A stretch of 7,045 nt of DNA from an uncultured bacterium (GCA_905215675.1 CAJMRA010000128.1:1-7045), one strand, 5' to 3'. Counted from the stretch's first letter, positions 1-5,117 are shown. Program-made: numbers and translations. The notes: a model not told the origin generated them from the sequence alone.

Positions 1-64
1 AACACCTCTCGCGCTAGCAGAGGGGTTCCCCTTCCCCCCAACAGACTACAAAAGCAGTGCCGCC
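1..64. other. Non-coding tail after the lysis cassette
   Basis: No gene is visible here; the next gene of the minus-strand operon, if any, starts beyond the window. The stretch holds a short inverted repeat (CCTCT at 5-9, AGAGG at 19-23) and a G/C-run motif GGGGTTCCCCTTCCCCCC at 22-39. That motif recurs in slightly shorter form at 2934-2949, and both copies lie just downstream of the stop of a minus-strand gene. This suggests a dispersed 3'-end element that may fold or slow polymerase. No U-tract typical of an intrinsic terminator is seen. Confidence 0.4.
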
Positions 65-346
65 CTACATATTCCCCATGGCGGCGAGCGCCGCGCCCAG
101 AGCGGCGAGGTCTATGGGGGGAAAGCCGTATTCGGGGAAATGATGGTTGAGCAAGGGCCAGACAAGGAAATGATAGATGAGCAGAAAGGCCGTCACGCTG
201 AACAGCAGCGCGGGCACGGGCCGTGTCCGGCGGGGAGCGTCGCCGCCACCCGCGCCGTTGTCGCGCCGGGCGTCGTCGCTGCCCGCGCGCCGGAAGAACA
301 GGGCCGAAACCGCGGCCGCCAGTGCCGGAAACAGGGGCAGGGCCAT
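65..346 (-). CDS. Phage holin, 3-TM type
   Basis: A 93-residue membrane protein that would form the inner-membrane lesion through which the neighbouring muramidase reaches peptidoglycan. Hydrophobic segments are at about residues 1-18, 44-66 and 76-90. A basic, Gly/Asp/Arg-rich loop (about 19-43) separates the first two. The pattern around residues 52-80 (AFLLIYHFLVWPLL, then FPPIDL) resembles the 'holin of 3 TMs' family first described in gene-transfer agents; this is recognition by eye. The ATG at 346 is chosen because it is preceded by GGAGGAG and overlaps the muramidase stop as TGATG, implying translational coupling. The reading frame stays open much further upstream, but that part only mirrors the muramidase gene in another frame. 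An alternative is an unrelated small membrane protein, but the position directly after a lysozyme makes holin the best call. Confidence 0.82.
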   Translation of the reverse strand: MALPLFPALAAAVSALFFRRAGSDDARRDNGAGGGDAPRRTRPVPALLFSVTAFLLIYHFLVWPLLNHHFPEYGFPPIDLAALGAALAAMGNM

Positions 347-975
347 CAGCACAGCTCCTCCAGCAACGCGCCCTCGCGGGCGCGCCGCTGCCGGTAGCCG
401 GTCCAGAAGGAGCCGGTTTTGAGACGCCGGGCCGCGTCGGCCCAGTCGCGGCGCACAAGGGCCGCCCAGGTATTGGGATATTTGTACGGGCTGTTGACGC
501 CCCGCTGATACTGGATGGACACGATGACGGCCTGCGCCTGCCACGGCAGACGCCCGAACGCTCCCGCGCCCGCATCCTGATCGTAGCGGCGCGCAATCCT
601 GCCCACATGATGCCGCAGCACGGCGGCGTCGAGCGCGTCGGCCTCCGCCGCGTCCAGCACCAGCGGCGCGGCATGCAGGGCGTCCACGGCGTCGCGCTGC
701 CGCCGCCCCAGCCACGGACGCAGCCGGGCGAGCAACGCCCCCTCAAGCCCCATGCCCGCCAGGGTGCCCGCGTCCGTCTGCCCGAGGTCCACGCCCGTGC
801 CGACGGTCACGCCGGAAATACCCATGGGAATATACCGTTCGGGATGATCCCCGCCGTAATAATTGGCCGTTCCGCCGCCGGAAAGATTGCACGGAATATA
901 ACCGCGCAACTGCTGCGGCCCTTCAAATCCCGGCAGACGCAACACATGCCGTATGCTGTCCCAGGCAATCGCCAT
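346..975 (-). CDS. Phage endolysin, pesticin-like muramidase
   Basis: A 209-residue T4-lysozyme-fold muramidase related to the C-terminal domain of pesticin, predicted to cleave the glycan backbone of peptidoglycan during lysis. The family hallmark GVTVGTGVDLGQ is at residues 55-66. Before it come FEG (Glu18 in a position expected for the catalytic acid) and GYIP (25-28). Asp63 within VDLGQ is a candidate second catalytic residue. The C-terminal half carries AEADALDAA and WxAAxxxL-type elements usual for these phage enzymes. No signal peptide or signal-anchor is seen, so export should depend on the downstream holin. The start at 975 follows AGGAGGA with normal spacing. An in-frame ATG at 1065 is rejected because the extension has no homology-like content and contains the candidate promoter. 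The gene leads a two-gene lysis operon with the unusual order muramidase then holin. Confidence 0.9.
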   Translation of the reverse strand: MAIAWDSIRHVLRLPGFEGPQQLRGYIPCNLSGGGTANYYGGDHPERYIPMGISGVTVGTGVDLGQTDAGTLAGMGLEGALLARLRPWLGRRQRDAVDALHAAPLVLDAAEADALDAAVLRHHVGRIARRYDQDAGAGAFGRLPWQAQAVIVSIQYQRGVNSPYKYPNTWAALVRRDWADAARRLKTGSFWTGYRQRRAREGALLEELC

Positions 976-999
976 TCTTCTTCCTCCTCGTATGGAGAA

Positions 1000-1028
1000 A
1001 GTATAGACCCGGCTTTCGGTACGGACAT
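1000..1028 (-). promoter_or_regulatory. Candidate late promoter of the lysis operon
   Basis: On the minus strand, TATACT (1005-1000) matches five of six bases of a sigma-70 type -10 box and lies about 25 bases above the muramidase ATG. The predicted leader is only some 18 bases and is almost entirely ribosome-binding sequence. With a 17-base spacer, the -35 position (1028-1023) reads ATGTCC, a poor match. A good -10 with a poor -35 is typical of activator-dependent promoters, which fits the repeats directly upstream. Inferred from sequence only. Confidence 0.5.
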
Positions 1029-1052
1029 GCCCGGTACAGGCTCGGTACAGGC
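1017..1052 (-). repeat. 11-bp tandem repeat above the lysis promoter
   Basis: CGGTACAGGC occurs at 1032-1041 and again at 1043-1052, one helical turn (11 bp) apart. A third, partial copy, CGGTAC, is at 1017-1022. On the minus strand the units read GCCTGTACCG and would sit at about -44 and -55 from the start site, with the partial copy in the promoter spacer. Placement on one face of the helix next to a poor -35 box suggests an activator array. The regulator is not identified. Confidence 0.55.
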
Positions 1053-1214
1053 AAAAAACAGACACGGGAGGGCTTGACGTGATTATCAGGAGAGCGATTT
1101 CAGCGGAGGAACAGGGCTTGTGACGGCATACGGAAGGGGAAAGACTATCGGCGGCGCGGGAAGGGGTTTCCTTTCGCCTGAAACGCCTTTATGGAAAAAG
1201 AAACGACGCCGGTC

Positions 1215-1232
1215 CGCCGGAAGATTCCGGCG
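1215..1232. repeat. 18-bp GC palindrome upstream of the adhesin gene
   Basis: CGCCGGAA (1215-1222) and TTCCGGCG (1225-1232) form a perfect inverted repeat with a two-base centre, about 43 bases before the adhesin ATG. It may be an operator or a leader hairpin. On the minus strand it is followed after about a dozen bases by a T-rich run, so a weak terminator guarding the lysis promoter against read-in is also possible. The rest of 976-1274 holds the lysis promoter and its repeats and the adhesin ribosome site. No convincing plus-strand promoter was found. Confidence 0.35.
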
Positions 1233-1274
1233 CTTGCCGTCTCCCGCAAGTCCAGCGCCCACGAAGGAGGCATC

Positions 1275-2285
1275 ATGAGCATCGCGCCCCGGTATTCCTG
1301 TTTCCGAGTCTGTGCCGTTCTGCTTTTTCTGGCGCTGCTGTATCCGGCCGTGCGCGCGGGGAACGCCGTTGCCGCCGCGGCAAAGGAACGAAGCCTGTTT
1401 CTGGAAGTCAGCGTCAGCCCCGACGACTTCACGACAACGCCCCCGTATTACGCCGTGGCAACCATCACGGCCAAAATCCGCAATGCGGACGGAAGCGTCT
1501 CTCCCGTAAAAACCAGAGTCACGTGGAGCGTACTTGATTCCCTTGTGAAACTGCCTCTGGACAAGGACCCGGCGCATCCCGTATGGCGACGCGCGCCGAA
1601 CGCGCTGAACGGCCTGATGTGGGGCAAGGAGCTGCCGCCGGAGCTGCTTCGCCGATCGGAACGCAATAAGGGCGGCCGGGAATTCGATCAGAACGCCCGA
1701 CGCCCCACCGGCGACACGGCGTATCTGATGGATATCGTGGGATCGCGCGTTGTGACCGTGGAGGCGCGGACGCGCTATCTCGGCGACCCGCTGACGGCCA
1801 CGACCCGCATTACCTTCGGCAACGGACCGCTTTCCGTGTTCACGAAGGGCCCCAGCGGCTTTTTGCCCTGGGCGAAGACAAATCCCCTGCAAACGGCCAA
1901 GCTCTTCCCCGCCGCGGAATACTGCAAGGGCAGCATCCCCCGAGACAAGTTCACCGGCAAGCCCAACGAAGCCTGGACGGACACCGGGCACAGATCGCTC
2001 AAGGGCGGCATCTACATGTATGCGGAAGGCAGCAATCTGCCCACGGTGCGGCAGTTGCAGGCCGTTTCCAGCGCGGGCGAGGGCGGTTTCGCCGGCGCGG
2101 GGCAGGCCGCCGGATGGCCCGACGGCGGCTACTGGACCGGCGAAGCCTACGAGAACGCCATAACCGCCTCCCAGGTCTACCTTTATCTCGGCTTTGAACT
2201 CTGGCAATTCCTGCCCCAGTCCGGCTGCCTGCACGCCGTCTGCATCTCCGCCCCCTACGGCAGCATGCGAAAGGCCTTTCGGTAA
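1275..2285 (+). CDS. Secreted protein with invasin-type (DUF823-like) adhesion domain
   Basis: A 336-residue exported protein, probably a surface or periplasmic adhesin. Residues 1-36 form a Sec signal: a basic start, then the hydrophobic core AVLLFLALLYPAV, with likely cleavage near VRA or AVA. Residues 40-90 are beta-rich, with TITAKIRNADGS and VTWSV resembling a bacterial Ig-like domain. From about 160 the pattern of the invasin/BigA adhesion domain appears: TVEARTR, FGNGPLSVF (181-189), FPAAEYC (211-217), SNLPTVRQLQAV (253-264), GAGQAAGWP with YWTG (274-289), and a closing CLHAVC. Cys217 and Cys318 or Cys323 could form a disulphide. Enterobacterial relatives are usually C-terminal parts of very long inverse autotransporters; here the domain stands almost alone, with no beta-barrel or LysM. 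The start is set by AAGGAGG four bases upstream. It is the only plus-strand gene among minus-strand phage genes and has its own terminator, so it looks like a prophage cargo gene. The family call is from memory of the motif order. Confidence 0.78.
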   Translation: MSIAPRYSCFRVCAVLLFLALLYPAVRAGNAVAAAAKERSLFLEVSVSPDDFTTTPPYYAVATITAKIRNADGSVSPVKTRVTWSVLDSLVKLPLDKDPAHPVWRRAPNALNGLMWGKELPPELLRRSERNKGGREFDQNARRPTGDTAYLMDIVGSRVVTVEARTRYLGDPLTATTRITFGNGPLSVFTKGPSGFLPWAKTNPLQTAKLFPAAEYCKGSIPRDKFTGKPNEAWTDTGHRSLKGGIYMYAEGSNLPTVRQLQAVSSAGEGGFAGAGQAAGWPDGGYWTGEAYENAITASQVYLYLGFELWQFLPQSGCLHAVCISAPYGSMRKAFR

Positions 2286-2315
2286 GAAACCTCCGCAACG
2301 CTTCCGCCCCGTACG

Positions 2316-2347
2316 CAACGCCGGATCATTCCGGCGTTGTTTGTTTT
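2316..2347 (+). terminator. Intrinsic terminator of the adhesin gene
   Basis: A 10-bp perfect stem (CAACGCCGGA at 2316-2325 with TCCGGCGTTG at 2330-2339) encloses a TCAT loop. It is followed by TTTGTTTT, about 30 bases after the adhesin stop. The T-run is on the plus strand only, so it terminates the adhesin transcript before it reaches the convergent helix-turn-helix gene. Confidence 0.88.
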
Positions 2348-2368
2348 CCGGCAACGCCGCGACGACAC

Positions 2369-2403
2369 GGGCGGAAAACCTCCCGCCCGCGCTCCGTGCG
2401 CGG
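2369..2403 (-). terminator. GC hairpins after the helix-turn-helix gene
   Basis: Directly past the minus-strand stop at 2405, two stems overlap. One is CCGCGC/GCGCGG (2387-2392 with 2398-2403) with a five-base loop. The other is GGGCGG/CCGCCC (2369-2374 with 2383-2388) with an eight-base loop. They share bases 2387-2388 and so compete. Their place immediately after a stop suggests a 3' structure, but no clear U-tract follows. Confidence 0.35.
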
Positions 2404-2404
2404 C

Positions 2405-2626
2405 TTACAGGCCGTGGGAGTCGCAACGGGCGGAGGCGTGGACGCGCCAGCGCTGGAGGTCGTTGATTTCGGCGCTGTAACGGGTACGCGCGCCCTGCCC
2501 CTCAACGGCAATGGGCGCGCCGCGTCGGGCCCAGGCGCGCACGGTCTTGCGGCCGACGCCGAAGGTTTCGCAGATTTCTTCAAGAGTCCGCAGGATACGC
2601 GGCGCACAGGCCGTGGGCTGAAACAT
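2405..2626 (-). CDS. Small helix-turn-helix protein, Nu1/excisionase-like
   Basis: A 73-residue DNA-binding protein. Residues 14-36 (TLEEICETFGVGRKTVRAWARRG) form a winged-helix/MerR-type helix-turn-helix. They are followed by a wing-like GQGARTRYS and then INDLQRW. The order 'check-in helix, G(V/A)S-like turn, TVxxWxxxGxP, GxGxxxRY, xxxxxW' is that of phage Nu1-type terminase small subunits, and also of AlpA/excisionase-like regulators. The start at 2626 has AAGGAG six bases upstream. In lambda-like phages Nu1 binds next to cos and is followed by the large terminase. Here the next minus-strand gene in the window is the muramidase and no large terminase is seen, so a regulatory or excision role is equally possible. 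Upstream lie two perfect palindromes that it, or another dimeric regulator, might bind. The helix-turn-helix fold is fairly sure; the function is not. Confidence 0.7.
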   Translation of the reverse strand: MFQPTACAPRILRTLEEICETFGVGRKTVRAWARRGAPIAVEGQGARTRYSAEINDLQRWRVHASARCDSHGL

Positions 2627-2704
2627 GAAAGACTCCTTGTTGCTGTTCGTTGCGGAGGAATTGCGTCCGCCACGGCGGCGCGCCTTTTCCGCGCAACGAC
2701 AGGC

Positions 2705-2734
2705 CGTATGATTTGAAACGCACGACGTTTCAAA
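2705..2734 (-). promoter_or_regulatory. Promoter candidate overlaid by a 23-bp palindrome
   Basis: TTTGAAACG (2712-2720) and CGTTTCAAA (2726-2734) form a perfect 9-bp inverted repeat around CACGA. On the minus strand the repeat contains TTGAAA (2733-2728, five of six to the -35 consensus). This is followed after 17 bases by CATACG (2710-2705), a weak -10. The palindrome would cover the -35 and spacer, the usual place for a repressor operator controlling the helix-turn-helix gene 79 bases downstream. Confidence 0.45.
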
Positions 2735-2765
2735 CGGGATTTGCTCCGGGGTATGCTGACGCTGA

Positions 2766-2794
2766 TTTTCTATTTATTTGAAATAAATAGAAAA
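2766..2794. repeat. Perfect 29-bp AT-rich palindrome
   Basis: TTTTCTATTTATTT (2766-2779) is followed by a single G and then its exact reverse complement AAATAAATAGAAAA (2781-2794). It is almost pure A/T inside GC-rich DNA, lies between two minus-strand genes, and has no T-run beyond it that would make it a terminator. Possible roles are a dimer-binding operator, a cruciform-prone site, or part of a packaging or replication site. Confidence 0.85.
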
Positions 2795-2860
2795 AGTAGG
2801 CTACACATGACCTTTGAAAAGTACCTGCCGCATGGCCTCTGTCCCCTCTGAAAAAGCGCG

Positions 2861-2951
2861 TTGGGGGGTCCGGGGGGGATTACGGGAACGCCTTTCCTGC
2901 GGAAAGGCTGGGCCCCTTACGCGCCGGCCGGGGGGGGTTCCTTCCCCCCGG
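2861..2951. repeat. Composite G/C-run intergenic element
   Basis: This lies just past the stop of the zinc-finger gene. It contains a G-run block TTGGGGGGTCCGGGGGGGAT (2861-2880), a perfect 8-bp hairpin GCCTTTCC-TGC-GGAAAGGC (2890-2908), and a second inverted repeat CCGGGGGG/CCCCCCGG (2928-2935 with 2944-2951). The last part includes GGGGTTCCTTCCCCCC, related to the motif at 22-39. No open frame of interest is inside. It may act as a 3' stabilising or terminating structure on the minus strand. Apart from this element and the two palindromes, 2627-2965 shows no gene. Confidence 0.5.
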
Positions 2952-2965
2952 AAGAACAACGCACC

Positions 2966-3460
2966 CTAGCCCCTGTCGAGGGGCCAGAGGATGCCGAGGG
3001 CGTTGTCGCGATCAAAGGCGGTGGGGCCGCCGGGGTAGCCGGGGGGCATGACGAGGACGCCGCGGGCCCGGAGGTCGTCCGGGGAGGGGCGGGGCCTGCC
3101 GGAGGGCGGCTGACAGTGATGGCAGGGGGAAAAGAAGTGGTGGCGGCGGCCGGAGGGTTCGCGCAGCCAGCACCAGAAGCCGCCCTGTCCGGCGCAGGCG
3201 GGACAGGGGGGACGGGGGGCGGCGGCGCGGCGGGCGGCGTCGCTGTGGCGCAGGTCCTCACGCACGGCGTGGAACTCCCTGTAGAGATTGGCGGGCAGTT
3301 TTTCCGCCAGTTCGAGGCGGCGTTCGAGCAGGGGCAGCACGGCGTCCGGGTAGGCGGCCACGCGCTCCCAGAGGGCCTGCGTCACGGCGGGCGCGGGCGC
3401 GGGCCTGCCGAAAAGGGCGTGCACGACGCCGAGGGTGGCGACAAAGAGTTCCCTATCCAT
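2966..3460 (-). CDS. Phage zinc-finger protein, possible helicase loader
   Basis: A 164-residue protein of unknown family. The N-terminal 75 residues look helical (HALFGRP, WERVAAYPDAVLPLLERRLELAEKLPANLYREF) and resemble by eye the N-terminal regions of phage replication accessory or loader proteins. Residues 86-116 hold CPAC (86-89), Cys97 and CHHC (113-116), with enough Cys and His for one zinc-ribbon-like site. The tail is Pro/Gly-rich. ATG at 3460 follows AGGAG and overlaps the end of the initiator gene by 8 bases, so the two are co-translated. A P-like partner of the O-like initiator would fit this place, but no ATPase (Walker) motif is visible; the role is inferred from position. Confidence 0.72.
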   Translation of the reverse strand: MDRELFVATLGVVHALFGRPAPAPAVTQALWERVAAYPDAVLPLLERRLELAEKLPANLYREFHAVREDLRHSDAARRAAAPRPPCPACAGQGGFWCWLREPSGRRHHFFSPCHHCQPPSGRPRPSPDDLRARGVLVMPPGYPGGPTAFDRDNALGILWPLDRG

Positions 3461-4457
3461 GCGACAGCTCCTGAAGAAGGGCGTTCATGCGGGCGCGGTA
3501 GGCGCGCTGACGGGCTTCGGCGGCGTCCCAGTCCTCGCCGCCGGACGCGGAGGGCGCGTCCTCCCACATGCGCCGCCGGAGAAAATTGGCCAGCTTGGGA
3601 ATATAGCGGCCCTCCTCCTTGCGCCAGAGGGCCGACTCCCGCCAGAGGGCGAGCGCCTGCAACAGCCGGGGCAGACCGGGACGGGCGTTGCCGCGTCCGA
3701 GCCGCCGCCAGATGTCGAGGGCTTCGGCGCGGGGGGCCACATGCGCGGCGGGATAGGCGTCCACGAGCTGCTGAAAGCCCATGTCGCCCGACGCGGCCGG
3801 GGACGGCGCGTCCTTGCCGCGCAGGACGGGCGGCGGCGTCCGGGAAGGGGGGCGCGCCGACGGCCCTGCCGGAAGAGACGGGGCGTATGGGGGGGAAGGG
3901 GGGGAGAAATCTGTCTTCTTTTCTTTCTCTTTCTCTGGGGCGTGAGCCTGCGCGACGCTGCGTGACGCCGCGTGACATGGCGCGCAACTTCCCGGAATGA
4001 CGGGATAATCCATGACGGATTCCTCGTCGGCGCAGGGGTCGTTGTCCGGGGGAAGGGAGGGGGGAGGATTCGGGGAAAGGTCGTCTTCCGGGGAGCCGAC
4101 AAGGGCGGGCGGCAGGCGCAGGCGCTCCCGTCGGCGGCGCTGACGTTCGACGGCGGATTCGTCCTCGCGGCGGGGCTGGCGTCTGTCCCAGGCGGTCAGG
4201 CGATCGCGGACGATAAGTCCCTTGCGGGCGAGGGCCCGCAGCACGGCGGCGCAGGCGCCGTCCTCGACGCCGAGCAGGACGTCGAGACTTTCGCAGTCGA
4301 AGGCGGCGACGGAGCCGCGATCGTCGGCCTGCGAGGCGAATTCGAGCAGCGCGCACCAGACGGCGAGCACGACGGCCCGGTTCTGCCCGCTGTGACGGGC
4401 AATGACGAGCCATTTACGGTCATCCACGGTGCCGTGATACCAGCGAAACCATTGCAT
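3453..4457 (-). CDS. Phage replication initiator, O/DnaT-like
   Basis: A 334-residue protein with the two-part build of phage replication proteins. Residues 1-95 form a winged-helix-like module (MQWFRWYHGTVDDRKWLVIA, AVWCALLEFAS, LARKGLIVRDRLTAWDRRQPRRED) likely to bind the origin. A basic then Pro/Ser-rich, low-complexity linker (100-220) includes a Glu/Lys run at 175-181. Residues 226-300 (FQQLVDAYP, ALDIWRRLGRG, ALWRKEEGRYIPKLANFLRRRMWED) match the C-terminal primosome-type module of O/DnaT-like proteins that contact the loader or helicase. ATG at 4457 follows GGAGGT. A frame extension to 4520 lacks a ribosome site and runs into the promoter area. It leads the minus-strand operon and sits across a control region from a divergent gene. 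An origin may lie in its linker region, as in lambda O, but no iterons were found there. Confidence 0.8.
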   Translation of the reverse strand: MQWFRWYHGTVDDRKWLVIARHSGQNRAVVLAVWCALLEFASQADDRGSVAAFDCESLDVLLGVEDGACAAVLRALARKGLIVRDRLTAWDRRQPRREDESAVERQRRRRERLRLPPALVGSPEDDLSPNPPPSLPPDNDPCADEESVMDYPVIPGSCAPCHAASRSVAQAHAPEKEKEKKTDFSPPSPPYAPSLPAGPSARPPSRTPPPVLRGKDAPSPAASGDMGFQQLVDAYPAAHVAPRAEALDIWRRLGRGNARPGLPRLLQALALWRESALWRKEEGRYIPKLANFLRRRMWEDAPSASGGEDWDAAEARQRAYRARMNALLQELSHG

Positions 4458-4513
4458 GGAGAGTACCTCCGGGGAGAATTCCGGCCGCCGGGCGGGCGTC
4501 CACACCTCTGCTG

Positions 4514-4550
4514 GTACCAAATGGTATTAAATATTGCAAGAGGGCAATCC
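4514..4550 (-). promoter_or_regulatory. Operator and promoter candidate of the replication operon
   Basis: On the minus strand, TACCATTTGGTAC (4526-4514) contains the symmetric core TACC-N4-GGTA. Directly upstream, TATTTA (4533-4528) is a plausible -10, though its 17-base-spaced -35 (TTCCAT) is weak. The operator would thus cover the transcription start. The same 13-mer, with G for A, occurs in the opposite orientation at 4755-4767 before the divergent gene. Confidence 0.6.
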
Positions 4551-4754
4551 ATGGAAATGGGATCAAATTATCGTTTAAGCTGAATAAAAATATAGATACT
4601 CAGGAGATACGACAAGAAAAAATTTTTTTATCACTTGAAAAAATACCGGAAAAAATGCGTGTCCATAAATTTTTTAGTTGCCATAAAAATAGAAAAATAT
4701 ATACCATGGGAAATCATGCCGCACATAAATTCACCAAACTGCCCTCAAATTTGC
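4540..4754. other. AT-rich, A-tract control region
   Basis: No gene is convincing here. The stretch is far richer in A/T than its surroundings. It has runs of five or more A or T at 4586-4590, 4617-4629, 4638-4643, 4650-4655, 4670-4675, 4685-4689 and 4693-4697, which predict bent DNA and upstream promoter elements. TTGCCA (4678-4683) with TATACC (4700-4705) is a possible extra plus-strand promoter. CATAAA-type words recur at 4664, 4682 and 4724 but are too irregular to call iterons. Confidence 0.5.
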
Positions 4755-4770
4755 TACCGTTTGGTACTAT
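4755..4770 (+). promoter_or_regulatory. Operator and extended -10 of the Cys-rich gene
   Basis: TACCGTTTGGTAC (4755-4767) overlaps TGGTACTAT (4762-4770), which reads as an extended -10 (TGN-TACTAT) that needs no strong -35. The start site would fall near 4777, giving a leader of about 16 bases that holds the GGAGGA ribosome site. A protein bound to the operator would block polymerase directly. Confidence 0.58.
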
Positions 4771-4792
4771 CGCAAAAAACGGAGGAACGCCC

Positions 4793-5104
4793 ATGTCCGC
4801 CATCAGCGACGACGACCGCGTCTGCGGCACATGCGCCCACTACGGCCATGCCCTTGCCGTGACGGTCATCCTGCCCGCCGGAGGCCCCTTCGGAAGCGGC
4901 CCGCGCCGACGCGCCCCCTGCCTGATCCATGCCGTGGACCCGGACGCCGGGTACGGCGCCGTGGCGCTGCTCGGCCCCGAAAGCCACTGCCGCTGTCACC
5001 GCAACGCCTGGAAACCGTCCGACGACTTCCTTGACGAACTGGAGGACGAAGACGATCGCGGCGTGCTGCCCGGCGTGGATTTTCCGTACAGTCTGCGCCG
5101 CTGA
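4793..5104 (+). CDS. Small Cys-rich putative zinc-binding protein
   Basis: A 103-residue soluble protein not assigned to a named family. CGTCAHYG at residues 11-18 gives a CxxC pair; Cys43 and HCRCH (about 65-69) complete a possible single zinc site. A NAW-KPSDDF segment and an acidic helix (DELEDEDDR) follow. Short proteins with CxxCxxY near the start and a C-A/R-C...W motif near the end are common beside phage and integrative-element genes, where their role is unknown. ATG at 4793 is set by GGAGGA; longer in-frame starts upstream lie in the AT-rich control region and are rejected. It is divergent from the replication initiator and shares its operator motif, so it is probably an early phage gene rather than part of the glycosyltransferase unit, 85 bases downstream. 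Confidence 0.75.
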   Translation: MSAISDDDRVCGTCAHYGHALAVTVILPAGGPFGSGPRRRAPCLIHAVDPDAGYGAVALLGPESHCRCHRNAWKPSDDFLDELEDEDDRGVLPGVDFPYSLRR

Positions 5105-5117
5105 AACGCGCGGGGGC

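Noticed and set aside
347..715. N-terminal extension of the holin frame
   Set aside because: This part overlaps the muramidase in another frame and is Arg/Ala-rich. The coupled ATG at 346 with a good ribosome site is the better start.
1017..1052. CRISPR-like or iteron array
   Set aside because: There are only two full copies and one partial copy, with one-base spacing; this fits a regulator site, not CRISPR or a replication origin.
976..1065. 30-codon N-terminal extension of the muramidase
   Set aside because: The extension contains the candidate -10 box and repeats, and the start at 975 has a near-ideal ribosome site.
1118..1148. Plus-strand promoter for the adhesin (TTGTGA with GACTAT)
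   Set aside because: The spacer is 19 bases and both boxes are weak; other arrangements are no better, so no promoter is called.
1086..2426. A 446-codon open frame on the minus strand
   Set aside because: It mirrors the adhesin gene, which has a signal peptide, ribosome site, family motifs and terminator on the plus strand. The antisense frame has none of these.
2861..4000. A 379-codon open frame on the plus strand
   Set aside because: It runs antisense through the zinc-finger and replication genes and through the G/C-run intergenic element, and gives a Gly/Arg-rich product with no ribosome site.
4664..4730. Iterons based on CATAAA words
   Set aside because: Three short, unevenly spaced copies in AT-rich DNA can arise by chance.
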